Part shown: piece after piece, positions 8,658 through 17,675 of the stretch
Position numbering within the stretch: position 1 is the stretch's first letter
Layout of the letters: each line of letters begins with the position of its first letter
NCBI GenBank assembly: GCA_949840885.1
Contig: CATKYJ010000011.1
Location: 1-64,000 of the forward strand
Direction: 5' to 3'
Length of the DNA stretch: 64,000 nucleotides
Origin: an uncultured Acetatifactor sp.
Lineage (GTDB): Bacteria; Bacillota; Clostridia; Lachnospirales; Lachnospiraceae
Translations under genes and position numbers: made by a program
Notes under the pieces: model-generated
What the model was told of the DNA's origin: nothing
The model's input: the letters and a program-made list of their open reading frames with translations, nothing else
Database searches by the model: none

Positions 8658-9497
8658 CTACCGTATCCTGCCAATAGAATACTGGCCGATCTCGACTTTC
8701 TTCTCTTTCAGAAGCCGCCCAACCGCCCGCTTGAACTCGTTCTTGCTCATGCCCGTCTCCTGTTTGATGCGTTCCGGGGAAGCCTTGTCCGTAAAGGGCA
8801 GCATGCCGTCGTTTTGTTCGATCAGGGCCAATATCTTCTCCGCGTCCTTGTCCATCTGCAGATAGGCCTTGTCCCTGACGCCCAAAGTCAGTTTGCCGTC
8901 CTCCCGCACCTGGATGACGCGGGCCTCCACGTCCTTTCCCAGCTCCACGTTCCCATAGAGCTCTTTCTGGGGAATCAGGCCGGAATACAGATTGTCCACT
9001 GCCACGAAAGCGCCGAAATTATCGCTGATCTCGTAGACCCTGCCTTTTACCTTGTCGTCTTTTCCGTAGGGGCTGTCCGTGCGCAGATTGTCGTACACAT
9101 TCATGGTGGCGCAGAGCCTGTCGCTTTTGTCTATATAAAGGGATACCAATACCCTGTCCCCCTGCTCCACCTTGCCCCGCTGCTGCTTAAAGGGCAGCAG
9201 CAGATCCTTTTCCAGGCCCCAGTCCAGAAAAGCTCCGATCTTTCCGGTCTGGGCCACTGTCAGCTCGGCCACCTGGCCCATGACGAGCTTCGGCTCCCTG
9301 GTGGTGGCGATGAGCCTGTCCTGGGAATCCCGGTAGATGAACACCTCCATCACATCGCCCACATTGCACTCCTGGGGCACCTGCTTGCGGGGCAGGAGCA
9401 CCCTTGGATCGTCCTCCTCCAGGGAAATGGCCAGATAGATGCCGAATTCCACCTTTTTTACCACAGTCAACTGCTGCTTTTCACCTAAGTTTATCAT
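8658..9497 (-). CDS. CvfB-like S1 RNA-binding protein
   Basis: A 279-residue protein with the layout of the CvfB/YitL family: several S1-type OB-fold segments (KVEFGIYLAISLEEDDPRVL; KIGAFLDWGLEKDLLLPFKQ; GDRVLVSLYIDKSDRLCATM; VYEISDNFGAFVAVDNLYSG) and a C-terminal winged-helix domain (SPERIKQETGMSKNEFKRAV). In staphylococci CvfB affects virulence gene expression; RNA binding is the general role of the fold. Start 9497 (MINLGEKQQ) is preferred with GGGGGT upstream; the frame is open to 9518. It stands alone between yjfB and the thioesterase gene. Confidence 0.88.
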   Translation of the reverse strand: MINLGEKQQLTVVKKVEFGIYLAISLEEDDPRVLLPRKQVPQECNVGDVMEVFIYRDSQDRLIATTREPKLVMGQVAELTVAQTGKIGAFLDWGLEKDLLLPFKQQRGKVEQGDRVLVSLYIDKSDRLCATMNVYDNLRTDSPYGKDDKVKGRVYEISDNFGAFVAVDNLYSGLIPQKELYGNVELGKDVEARVIQVREDGKLTLGVRDKAYLQMDKDAEKILALIEQNDGMLPFTDKASPERIKQETGMSKNEFKRAVGRLLKEKKVEIGQYSIGRIR

Positions 9498-9640
9498 ATC
9501 AATACCCCCACATTTCAATCACGTTTCCGGCTATGCCGCCCGCGTCGTCAGTACCGTCCTTAACGGCATGCGCCGATTCCGGGCGGCTCTTTTTGTCGCT
9601 CTTTCAGAGGCGGCTTCTCTGCCCATATCCTTTCCGGGTT

Positions 9641-10360
9641 TCAGTCCCCCGCCTTAGGCTGCTTGAACTCTGCCACTACATAGGGGCTTTTCTCCTCATT
9701 CTCCAGAGTTACCCAGACACAGTCCTCTGTCTGCGCCACTCGCGGCATCAGCACGTCTCCCAAAAATGCCTGCCTCTTGTATTCCGCCCGCACCTGGCCC
9801 ACGCTAAACCCCTCCGGCAGGTAGTCCATGGCAATGTCGATGAACTGCTGATTGTTCACATGATGGTTCGTGTCCAGATGGTGCTGCTTTACCACTACCG
9901 GCTCCTTTAGAACGCCCTCTGACAAAACGGCGATCCTGCGGGAGGTATATTCCATCTCCAGCCTTTCCTCCAGGCGATATCCCTCCATCATAACATCCGG
10001 AATGGCGGTGGGCTTATTGGTCCGCGTGTCCAGCAGACTCCACAGAGAATTAGCCTTTGCCAGGTATCTCCCTTTTTCGTCTTTCAAAAAGAAGTTCCTG
10101 TATCCCAGGAATCCTTTTAGGGTGTACGGAAGCGTCCCGATGGTCACTCTCTCGCCCATGGTCGGATACTGCTCCACCACGATCTGCCAAGAGGAGAGCA
10201 CCCATACCATATGCATCTCCTTTAAGTACGTCAGGCCCAGCCCCAGATCCTCCGACTGGAACGTGGAGCAGTCCTGGAAATAGTTGATAAGGGAAGCCAT
10301 CGTGAGCTTCCCCTCGCTGTCCGTCTCGCTGTATCTGATCCTGCTTTCAAAAGTGTACAT
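9641..10360 (-). CDS. acyl-ACP thioesterase
   Basis: A 239-residue double hot-dog protein of the bacterial FatA/FatB-like family that releases fatty acids from acyl carrier protein. Recognisable blocks are the N-terminal MYTFESRIRYSETDSEGKLT (first hot dog) and VVKQHHLDTNHHVNNQQFID in the second, carrying the N-x-H-V-N-N-x-x-Y/F active-site motif. The start at 10360 has GGGAGGAATTTAGGC upstream. An open frame extends to 10987, but that part is antisense-like sequence overlapping the CPBP gene. It lies downstream of the CPBP gene with 47 bases between, so co-transcription is possible. Confidence 0.9.
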   Translation of the reverse strand: MYTFESRIRYSETDSEGKLTMASLINYFQDCSTFQSEDLGLGLTYLKEMHMVWVLSSWQIVVEQYPTMGERVTIGTLPYTLKGFLGYRNFFLKDEKGRYLAKANSLWSLLDTRTNKPTAIPDVMMEGYRLEERLEMEYTSRRIAVLSEGVLKEPVVVKQHHLDTNHHVNNQQFIDIAMDYLPEGFSVGQVRAEYKRQAFLGDVLMPRVAQTEDCVWVTLENEEKSPYVVAEFKQPKAGD

Positions 10361-10407
10361 GCCTAAATTCCTCCCAATCCCTTTCCGGCGCGCCTCCCCG
10401 CAAACCG

Positions 10408-11517
10408 CTATACGATCAGCGAATAAATGATCACTGCCACCCAGAAGACCACATAGAGAGCCATGCCCACATTCAGGAACACTGTCCGGAACCTCTTTCC
10501 CTTGGGAATCGCCACCTGTCCCTTTGCAAAAGAAAACTTCTTTTTTACCAGACACACGATGAACAGCACCAGCCCTGCTATCAGGGAGCCGAAGACGAAT
10601 ATCAGAAAGCCCCCATACGCCAGCAGCCCTGCCATATTTTCGGTGATGTAGCTCATCATGGCGGCCATGTCCATGTCTGCCACTATATTCAAATACTCGT
10701 CCAGGTCGATCAGCCTCATCAGCGCAGAGCTCACCAGACCGCCCATGAAGTTGATCAGCATATGGATGGCAATGGTAATCTTCAGATTGCCGGTCTTCAC
10801 ATACAGGAAAGCCAGCAGCATACCCAGCACAAAGGCGTATACGAACTGGTTCAGATTGCCGTGGAAAAGCCCGAACATCAGCCCTGACAGCAGCACGGCC
10901 ACTCCCTCGCCATAGCGAACCGTCCTGTCCACGATCAGTTTGCGGAAGACATATTCCTCCATAATGGGTGCGCACAATACCATCCAAAAAGCGATGGTCC
11001 AGAGGCTGACGGACTCCGTCACGTTTGCCAGCTGGTTCTGGACAACGCCGCCTTTGAGCATACCGATGAGAGTAGTGATGACATTTCCGATGATATTGGT
11101 CAGGTATACCGCCCCAAAGGCCATAATGACCGCAATGATAAAATGCCCTGCCCGGATGCGGTGGCGCTCCACTTTGTCAGCGGGAATGGTTCTCACCAAC
11201 AGGATAAGCACCGGCATCCCGATCAGGTACATGGGCAGCATAGTGACAAACAGAGCCATGTCCCCCGCCATCCACTGGGGAAACAAATAGATTCCCACTG
11301 CCGCCACAACCGATTGCAGCACCACTGTCACTATGGTTCCCAGCAGGTACATTCCTCCCAGCTTGGAGAAGTGACTCCTGGCAGCTTTCATTACCCGGCC
11401 AGGATCAGGCCGCTGCGCCTGTTGGGCAAAGTCCTGTTCCCATGCAGCCGCATATCCGTCTGTTCCGTATCTTTCCGTGTTGCTCCCATCCGCCATCTGT
11501 CCGTTCGTTTCATCCAT
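10408..11517 (-). CDS. CPBP family intramembrane glutamic endopeptidase
   Basis: A 369-residue polytopic protein with an N-terminal hydrophilic region (about 45 residues), then about eight membrane segments. The CPBP (Abi/CAAX protease-like) signature is present: EEYVFRK (EExxxR type), FGLFHGN, and HMLINFMGG. Such proteins are intramembrane metal-independent proteases in some lineages and have roles from prenyl-protein processing to bacteriocin immunity. Start MDETNGQM at 11517 is chosen because AGGAGA precedes it; the frame is open to 11628, but that extension is made of a duplicated non-coding repeat. Substrate unknown. Confidence 0.85.
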   Translation of the reverse strand: MDETNGQMADGSNTERYGTDGYAAAWEQDFAQQAQRPDPGRVMKAARSHFSKLGGMYLLGTIVTVVLQSVVAAVGIYLFPQWMAGDMALFVTMLPMYLIGMPVLILLVRTIPADKVERHRIRAGHFIIAVIMAFGAVYLTNIIGNVITTLIGMLKGGVVQNQLANVTESVSLWTIAFWMVLCAPIMEEYVFRKLIVDRTVRYGEGVAVLLSGLMFGLFHGNLNQFVYAFVLGMLLAFLYVKTGNLKITIAIHMLINFMGGLVSSALMRLIDLDEYLNIVADMDMAAMMSYITENMAGLLAYGGFLIFVFGSLIAGLVLFIVCLVKKKFSFAKGQVAIPKGKRFRTVFLNVGMALYVVFWVAVIIYSLIV

Positions 11518-11539
11518 TTTCGCTGTTCTCCTATCCGGC

Positions 11540-11649
11540 ATGGCCATCCGGCCGCTCCATGCCCTGATTAAGGTCATTGTAACATGTGCACAGGACGCAC
11601 ATGTTTTATGGCCATCCGGCCGCTCCATGCCCTGATTAAGGTCATTGTA
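11540..11649 (+). repeat. tandem pair of a dispersed 42-bp repeat with hairpin
   Basis: The 42-base unit starting ATGGCCATCCGGCCG and ending GGTCATTGTA occurs at 11540-11581 and identically at 11608-11649. Between the copies lies ACATGTGC and its complement GCACATGT, a short hairpin. A diverged single copy occurs on the other strand at about 54186-54275. It sits in the upstream region of the CPBP gene and fits a small non-autonomous or REP-like element rather than coding sequence. Confidence 0.75.
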
Positions 11650-11680
11650 TCATATCCTGGCACATTTGAAAAGAGGCTGA

Positions 11681-13501
11681 TTATTCCGCATTTTCTTCCG
11701 AAACGGCCCGCAGCCTGATAATGTCGAACTGCCCGGCAACCCTCTCCAGATACTCTGCCTCCGCCCGGATTCCCTGCTCCCCATAAAGAGCAAGCAGCCA
11801 TTCCAGATCACTGTCTTTCTGCGCTACAAAGAAGACATTGTCCTTTTCAATCAGGCCCTCCCGGGGAGCGGCAAAGCCGAATTTCTCATATTTCTCTATG
11901 CAAAGAGGGCTCTTGGCAAGCCACCCGCCGCAGATGTCATGGTTTTCAGGCCCCTCCCAGGCCTTTCCGAAGACAGGCTCCGAATAGTTCACCGTGGAAT
12001 AGACGTCCATCAGGTAAAAGCAGTCTTTTCTCTCTTTAAAATAGTCCAGCAGTTCCTGCCACTCCTCATTGGCTGCCACTGTATCCCGATACTCTTTTGG
12101 AAAACCCACCCAACTGTTTACTGCTACAATCCCCGCGCCACAGAAGAACACCGCCGCCAGCCCCGCGATCAGCCGCCCGGGCTTTTGCAGGGCATGCTTC
12201 TTTTCTAAAAGGCTCACTTCCTCAAACATCAGCGCAAGTAGACAGACGATCTCCGTGATAAACAGGCCATGCGTCACCCGAACCGGCGTCCTCTGTTTTA
12301 GAATGATGTACATCCACAGCCCAGAGCGCACAAAGACCAGCAAAAACAGATAGAAGATATTGTGCCATCTCTTTGTCAGGCAAGTCAGCCCAATCATAGT
12401 CAGGTACAGGGCGGCACACACGAAATTCCACGGGTAGTCGCCCCCTGACACTATGGGATCAAACAATACCCTGTGGGTATAGGACCATATTCCTTCCTGC
12501 AGGGGAAAGGTAAAGAATTTCATGTAGAGTTTTTCGACACCCTGGTATTTTTCGATTCTCTTTTCATTGGCGTAATCCACTACCTTTTGCAGGGTATCGC
12601 CTGTGATATCCTCATCCATGGAAAAGTTATAGTTTTTGAGCAGCTCGTACTGAACTTCCGAAATCCCAGCCTCCTCATAAAAATCCCGGTTCTCTTTATA
12701 CCCGGGCAATCTTAGAAAATCGTACAGCTGCGTACGATAGTCAAATGTTTTTCTGTATGCTGCCCAATCCTGGCTGGCATATCCGGCATGATCCACTGCA
12801 TACAGCCCCAGAACACAGATCAAAAGCGCTCCCCAGAACAGAATCCCCTTTTTTAGTTCTCTCCCCACTATGTGCAGACCGTTCCTCTTATGGTAAGAGA
12901 TCAGGGCAAGCGCAATGGAAAAGGGCAGAAGAAACAAAAAAACTTCTGTCCGTAAACAGAATGCCAGCAGATACTGGAAAAAAATGCCAAAGTGGCAAAG
13001 CAGGAATCTACCCGAAGTCACCTCCCTGTTTTCCCAACAGTATAGTCTCAATGTAGCAGAAGCCATCAGCAGTGCTGCTGTATAGGTATATTGGATGATT
13101 ACCAGTTCCTGCAGCATCAGTCCTGTCAAAAGAAGATTCACCGCTGCAAAAAAGAGATTGCGCCAGACTGCACGAAATTTCATTCTGCTATCCAAACTCA
13201 CTGCAATTCCATAGAGCGCACAAAACTGCACGGATACCATAAAAATTCCAAACCAGGGCACCAGGCTGCAAATCCGGTACAGCAGCGCAAAGACCATATT
13301 CAGCAAAATAATGATCTGGATATTGTGAATATCAGACATCCCCGAATACGCTCCTGATATAATATCATGGATGAATACATCATCGTTCATGGCATACCGA
13401 AAGTCAAAAAGGCAGGCCAGCAATATCCACACACCTGCCAGAAAAGCAGCCTCAATGATCCGGATTCTCTTTCCCTGCGCCATCCCCTGTATCTTTGTCA
13501 T
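11681..13501 (-). CDS. large polytopic membrane protein of unknown function
   Basis: A protein of about 606 residues. The first 400 or so contain about ten hydrophobic helices (AAFLAGVWILLACLFDFRYA at the start). A hydrophilic stretch with AAYRKTFDYRTQLYDFLRLP lies midway, and a soluble C-terminal third follows. An acidic NDD motif just after TM1 (YAMNDDVFIHD) resembles the catalytic-loop acidic pair of GT-C membrane glycosyltransferases. I therefore suspect a GT-C-type enzyme, but I do not recognise the family. The start at 13501 follows GGGAGAA; a GTG at 13528 is possible. It may be co-transcribed with the NTPase gene 34 bases upstream. Confidence 0.65.
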   Translation of the reverse strand: MTKIQGMAQGKRIRIIEAAFLAGVWILLACLFDFRYAMNDDVFIHDIISGAYSGMSDIHNIQIIILLNMVFALLYRICSLVPWFGIFMVSVQFCALYGIAVSLDSRMKFRAVWRNLFFAAVNLLLTGLMLQELVIIQYTYTAALLMASATLRLYCWENREVTSGRFLLCHFGIFFQYLLAFCLRTEVFLFLLPFSIALALISYHKRNGLHIVGRELKKGILFWGALLICVLGLYAVDHAGYASQDWAAYRKTFDYRTQLYDFLRLPGYKENRDFYEEAGISEVQYELLKNYNFSMDEDITGDTLQKVVDYANEKRIEKYQGVEKLYMKFFTFPLQEGIWSYTHRVLFDPIVSGGDYPWNFVCAALYLTMIGLTCLTKRWHNIFYLFLLVFVRSGLWMYIILKQRTPVRVTHGLFITEIVCLLALMFEEVSLLEKKHALQKPGRLIAGLAAVFFCGAGIVAVNSWVGFPKEYRDTVAANEEWQELLDYFKERKDCFYLMDVYSTVNYSEPVFGKAWEGPENHDICGGWLAKSPLCIEKYEKFGFAAPREGLIEKDNVFFVAQKDSDLEWLLALYGEQGIRAEAEYLERVAGQFDIIRLRAVSEENAE

Positions 13502-13535
13502 CGTGTGCCTGTTCTCCCTTTTCGCCACTTTCTAG

Positions 13536-14171
13536 TTAACAGAAGCCAGAACTTCCCAAAGTGTTTTCGAAAAAAAGCAGAAATCCGTCTTCCACGGCCA
13601 GCTGGTCTGTCTGCCTCTCGTCCATCTCATAAAAATACTTTCCTGTCCTTATGCTCACGGATAGGCTGTCCAGAGGAAATCCTTTCTGCCGCACTCCCGC
13701 CCAGGGAACCGAGGTGATCAAAAACGTTTCACTGGCCAAACTCTCGTCCATAGACTCATACACATGCTCTCCATCCATCACCAGGCAGATCGCGTTTCTG
13801 TATCTGGCTCGCAGATCTCCGTATTTCTTCGCCAGACCGCTGTAATACGTCAGCATCTCCTCATCCGACAAGTACTTTCCATTCACTGTCCTCACGTGGA
13901 CACCTGGCTGGAGTTCCTGGGACAGGCCCTCGAAATACAGTCCGGAATCGCAGGAAAACACCGGCATCCTGTAAAAGTCGTAATAAGCCAGCGCCTTTTT
14001 CCTTGCGTTCTCCAGAGGCGTCTTCCCATCCTCCGGCACCATCGGAGGTTTTTCTTTCATATCCCCGAGCCCCAGAATCTCTATCTTCAAGTCACAGAGC
14101 CTCCGCCGCATGGCGCTAAGCTTGGCGGGATTTCCCGTCCCATACAGCAGCTTTTTCTTTTCGTTTTCCAT
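13536..14171 (-). CDS. HAM1/RdgB-like non-canonical purine NTP pyrophosphatase family protein
   Basis: A 211-residue protein with the family marks: GTGNPAKLSAMRRRL at the N-terminus (the substrate-binding GT-x-N-x-x-K motif), ENARKKALAYY, CDSGLYFEGL (the catalytic Asp region) and QPGVHVR. HAM1 proteins remove ITP, dITP or XTP from the nucleotide pool. This one departs from housekeeping RdgB in its C-terminal third and lacks the usual SHR motif, so it may be a divergent paralogue with another nucleotide substrate. Neighbouring genes give no functional hint. Confidence 0.75.
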   Translation of the reverse strand: MENEKKKLLYGTGNPAKLSAMRRRLCDLKIEILGLGDMKEKPPMVPEDGKTPLENARKKALAYYDFYRMPVFSCDSGLYFEGLSQELQPGVHVRTVNGKYLSDEEMLTYYSGLAKKYGDLRARYRNAICLVMDGEHVYESMDESLASETFLITSVPWAGVRQKGFPLDSLSVSIRTGKYFYEMDERQTDQLAVEDGFLLFFENTLGSSGFC

Positions 14172-14182
14172 CCTGACGCCTC

Positions 14183-14974
14183 CTACAGCACGTTTCTCCC
14201 ATATACCTCAATCTGGCTCAGCGCCGGGAACGGGGAGGGATCGTCCGCTTTGATCAGGTTGCAGAGTTCTATCCAGGTAATCTCCTTTTCCGGGAAAGCG
14301 AGCACATGGCCCCCGGCGGATTTTTCCAGGGCGAAATCCTGGGCGCTTCCATCCGAGAACCGGAGCGTTGCCTGCACCCACCAGTTGTCGTGGGGAAAGT
14401 CTGCGCGGGTATAGAGCACCACCTTGTCCGTGCGGATCCTCCGCCCGAAGTCCACCCGCATCACGGCATCGTCCTGGCGGTTGATGCCCCAGGACTGGTA
14501 AGGCCATGCCCCGTGGGACAGGTTCGCGCGCACCCCGTCTATGGCGTTCTTCGCGGCAAACACCGATTCCCCCCTGGTCTCCACATTGGCCGTGGCATGG
14601 GGGAAGCAGTTCACGTCCCTGTGCTGGTCTGCAGGGTTCAGGGCCAGGTTGCGGTAGGCCTCGATTTCGTCCTGCCTGGCCACCTGGGCATAGAGGTAGT
14701 GCCTGTCCCCGGAAAACACCTTGGGCGACATGCTGATGCGCTTCTCCCCAAAGGGAATCTCATAAGATACATTGTCTGTCAGATACACAAAAGCCGCTCC
14801 CAGGGCGTCGTCCACCTGCCAGTTGAGATACATGTTCTTTCCGGAGGTCTCCAGCACGATCCTGTCCCCCTCCTGGTAAGCCCTCATGCACACCAGATCC
14901 ACGAAGTCCTCGCCGCTGCTCACGCAGACTGTATAGCCGTTTCTGTCCATTACTTTCAATGATAATGTCGCCAT
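14183..14974 (-). CDS. F5/8 type C (discoidin-like) domain protein
   Basis: A 263-residue cytosolic-looking protein (no signal peptide). The second half has a galactose-binding-like fold: NLALNPADQHRDVNCFPHAT, then NAIDGVRANLSHGAWPYQSW and DFGRRIRTDKVVLYTRADFP, the standard pattern of discoidin/CBM32-type modules. The first half (SLKVMDRNGYTVCVSSG... YLNWQVDDALGAAFVYLTD) looks like another beta sandwich. Carbohydrate binding is the family expectation. The start at 14974 has AGGAGG upstream. No catalytic domain is attached, so the role is unclear. Confidence 0.75.
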   Translation of the reverse strand: MATLSLKVMDRNGYTVCVSSGEDFVDLVCMRAYQEGDRIVLETSGKNMYLNWQVDDALGAAFVYLTDNVSYEIPFGEKRISMSPKVFSGDRHYLYAQVARQDEIEAYRNLALNPADQHRDVNCFPHATANVETRGESVFAAKNAIDGVRANLSHGAWPYQSWGINRQDDAVMRVDFGRRIRTDKVVLYTRADFPHDNWWVQATLRFSDGSAQDFALEKSAGGHVLAFPEKEITWIELCNLIKADDPSPFPALSQIEVYGRNVL

Positions 14975-15142
14975 ATCGCGCGCCCTCCTTTTCTGTGTCC
15001 CTTCCATCTGTTCCAGACCGTTCCTGCATTGCCGGAGACAGGTTTATCATATACCGGAAGTCCATGAATTGTCAATATTGTTTGTATTTCCGCCGCCCTT
15101 TGATCTTTATTTCAAACTGAAGTGTATGATTTTGTAATTTGT

Positions 15143-15171
15143 TTGGATAATTGGGGAATATATGGTACAAT
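15143..15171 (+). promoter_or_regulatory. sigma-A-type promoter for the CmpB-like gene
   Basis: TTGGAT at 15143-15148, a 17-base spacer and TACAAT at 15166-15171. It lies 37 bases before the start codon at 15208, in the 200-base gap after the divergent discoidin-protein gene. AGAAAGGAAC provides the ribosome-binding site. Confidence 0.6.
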
Positions 15172-15207
15172 GGCAGTATCACATGTCCGCTTTGAGAAAG
15201 GAACCCT

Positions 15208-16629
15208 ATGATATACAGTTTTACAGATTTGGTCTGGTTATTTTTCATCTACTCTTTTGCCGGCTGGTGCATGGAGGTCTGCTATGCGGCGTTCAGCCGC
15301 AGGAAGTTCGTGAACCGGGGGTTTGTAAACAGCCCCTACTGCACGATATACGGCTTCAGCGCCGTGCTTTTCGCAGTCTTCCTGCCGGAGCTGAGGGACA
15401 ATCTGTTCTTCCTCTTTCTGGGTGGCCTGCTGTTGGCCTCCATCGTGGAATACACCACGGGCATGCTCATGGAAAAGATTTTTCGCAAGAAACTCTGGGA
15501 TTACTCCGGCCTCAGATTCAACCTAAGCGGCTATGTGTGCGCCCGGTATTCTCTGTTGTGGGGCCTGCTGGCAGTGGCCACCATGCGCTACATCAACCCT
15601 CTGCTGTGCGGGCTGCTGCGCCGGGTGCCCGGCATGGTATCGCTGGCGGTGCTGTGGGCCGCAGCCGGTCTGCTGGCAGTGGATTTTTTCACTACCTCCA
15701 TGGCTGTCCTTGGCATGAAAGTAAGCGCCAAACGGCTTTCCAAACTCTCCGAGGGCATGCAGCAGACCTCGAAGCTGCTGGAAAACCGGCTCACCGCCTA
15801 TGTACAGAGGCGTATGGAAAAGGCTTTTCCCTCCATCAATCCGGAGTCTATCGCAGAGGATCTGCGTGAAAAGTCGGAAAAGGCCAAAAACGCGCCCAAA
15901 GTGTTTGCGGAGGGATGCAGCTTCTATAAACTGGTGTCCTTGTTCTTTATCGGGGCCTTTCTGGGAGATGTGACGGAAACCATTTTCTGCCTCCTGACCA
16001 CAGGCGTGCTCATGAGCCGCAGCAGCGTGGTGTACGGGCCTTTCAGCATTGTGTGGGGGCTGGGCTGCGCGCTGCTGACCCTCTTTCTGTATCGCTACCG
16101 CGACAGGAGCGACCGGCACATCTTTGTGGCGGGCACCTTGCTGGGCGGCGCCTACGAGTATGTCTGCAGCGTGTTCACGGAACTGGTCTTCGGCACTGTG
16201 TTCTGGGACTACAGCGGTTTCGCCTTTAACCTGGGCGGCCGCATCAATCTGCTGTACTGCTTTTTCTGGGGCATTGCCGCCGTGGTCTGGCTGAAGATCA
16301 TTTATCCCAGGCTGTCCGGCCTGATCGAGCGGCTTCCCCTGCGGACCGGCAGGATCCTGTGCAACTGCCTGATCGTGTTCATGATTTTCAATATGGTCAT
16401 TTCGTCCCTGGCTCTGAGCCGATATACCGAGCGGCATACCCAAAGTGCCGGGACGGAGACTGCCAGTGGGGAGAACGCCGGAGCCGATGAGGAATCCTCC
16501 GGTTCAAAGGATACCGCGTTCTCCCCTGACGGGACAACCGCCGAAAATTGGCTGGATGCTTTTCTGGATGCCCATTTCCCGGACGAGCGGATGGAACGGA
16601 TCTATCCCAATGCAAAGCTGGTGGATTAG
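15208..16629 (+). CDS. CmpB-type (ABC-transporter type IV-like) membrane protein, internally duplicated
   Basis: A 473-residue membrane protein built from two related halves. Both contain FxGWCxEV/FxGDVTE, then a glycine-rich segment and a WDYSG-F-x-FNLxG motif (KKLWDYSGLRFNLSGYV in half one, TVFWDYSGFAFNLGGRINL in half two), characteristic of the putative ABC-transporter type IV/CmpB family. The halves are joined by a charged linker (about 180-245), and a Glu/Ser-rich tail ends the protein (about 410-473). No ATPase gene is adjacent. Transport substrate and even transport itself are unproven for this family. Confidence 0.8.
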   Translation: MIYSFTDLVWLFFIYSFAGWCMEVCYAAFSRRKFVNRGFVNSPYCTIYGFSAVLFAVFLPELRDNLFFLFLGGLLLASIVEYTTGMLMEKIFRKKLWDYSGLRFNLSGYVCARYSLLWGLLAVATMRYINPLLCGLLRRVPGMVSLAVLWAAAGLLAVDFFTTSMAVLGMKVSAKRLSKLSEGMQQTSKLLENRLTAYVQRRMEKAFPSINPESIAEDLREKSEKAKNAPKVFAEGCSFYKLVSLFFIGAFLGDVTETIFCLLTTGVLMSRSSVVYGPFSIVWGLGCALLTLFLYRYRDRSDRHIFVAGTLLGGAYEYVCSVFTELVFGTVFWDYSGFAFNLGGRINLLYCFFWGIAAVVWLKIIYPRLSGLIERLPLRTGRILCNCLIVFMIFNMVISSLALSRYTERHTQSAGTETASGENAGADEESSGSKDTAFSPDGTTAENWLDAFLDAHFPDERMERIYPNAKLVD

Positions 16630-16731
16630 GGCCTTGTGGAATCCGTACTGGTTCTGCTAAGGCTCATACCCTGTCACTACCGCACAATACCCAGAAAGCT
16701 CATGTGCCCCAAAGCGGTGGCTCCCTGAGTT

Positions 16732-17613
16732 CTAACGGCAGCAGATTTCCCCGTACATCTCCGGCCGTCTGTCCCGGAACAGCCCCCAGCTAAAGCGCAT
16801 CTCCTCTATGGCGTCCAAATCAAAGGTGTGCAGGAGCACTTTCTCCCGGGTCCTGCCAGCGTCCTCCAGAATCTCCCCTGTCTCGTCCGTAATGAAAGAG
16901 GAGCCGTAGAAAGTCAGGGCGGAGGACTGGCCGTTGTTTTCCTTAGAGGGCTCCACGGTTTCCGTTCCGATGCGGTTGGCCGCCACTACCGGCACCACAT
17001 TTGCCGCCGCATGCCCCTGCATGCAGCGCCGCCAGTGGGGCATGCTGTCGCACTCTATGATGGGCTCGGAGCCAATGGCAGTGGGATAGAGCAAAATCTG
17101 CGCCCCCATAAGAGCCATGCACCTGGCCGCCTCCGGAAACCACTGATCCCAGCAGATGCCGAGGCCAATCTTCCCATAGGCCGTGTCCCAGACCTGGAAA
17201 CCCGTGTTCCCCGGCGTGAAGTAGAACTTCTCCTGGTAGAAATGGTCATCCGGGATATGGGTCTTGCGGTACACCCCTTTCAGCCCGCCGTCCGCGTCTA
17301 TCATCGCCACGGAATTGTAAGTCACATTCCCCGCCCGCTCGAAAAAGCTTACCGGCAGCACCACCTTTAATTCCGCCGCCACCTGCCGCAGCCTGCACAC
17401 CGCCGGATTCTCCCAGACCGTCATGGCCAGTTTGTAGGAATCATAATTCCGCTCCTGGCAAAAATACCAGGTCTCAAAAAGCTCCGGCAGCAAGATAACC
17501 TGGGCTCCGTCCCCGGCCGCCTGTCTGATCCACCCCTCCGCCGCCGCCAGATTTTCCTCCCTGGAACGGTTACAGCACATCTGCACCGCCGCCACTGTCA
17601 ACTCCTGTCCCAT
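16732..17613 (-). CDS. aguB: N-carbamoylputrescine amidase
   Basis: Nitrilase-superfamily hydrolase of 293 residues that converts N-carbamoylputrescine to putrescine, CO2 and ammonia. The Glu-Lys-Cys triad is visible: LLPELFE (Glu 44), GVYRKTHIPDD (Lys about 116) and GICWDQWFPE (Cys about 153); the IPDD and WDQWFPEAAR segments are typical of AguB. The start at 17613 (MGQELTV) follows GGGGAG. It is the last gene of the polyamine cluster, 62 bases after aguA, completing the agmatine-to-putrescine branch. Confidence 0.94.
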   Translation of the reverse strand: MGQELTVAAVQMCCNRSREENLAAAEGWIRQAAGDGAQVILLPELFETWYFCQERNYDSYKLAMTVWENPAVCRLRQVAAELKVVLPVSFFERAGNVTYNSVAMIDADGGLKGVYRKTHIPDDHFYQEKFYFTPGNTGFQVWDTAYGKIGLGICWDQWFPEAARCMALMGAQILLYPTAIGSEPIIECDSMPHWRRCMQGHAAANVVPVVAANRIGTETVEPSKENNGQSSALTFYGSSFITDETGEILEDAGRTREKVLLHTFDLDAIEEMRFSWGLFRDRRPEMYGEICCR

Positions 17614-17675
17614 ACATTCTCCCCTTTCTGTCAAAAAACAAACCGCTCATCCGCCTGCCTCTCTGGCATGCCTGC

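Noticed and set aside
10361..10987. A 209-codon N-terminal extension of the acyl-ACP thioesterase
   Set aside because: The extension is out of frame with, and overlaps, the CPBP gene, whose EExxxR and FxxxH motifs are intact; the thioesterase fold starts exactly at MYTFESRIRY with its own ribosome-binding site.
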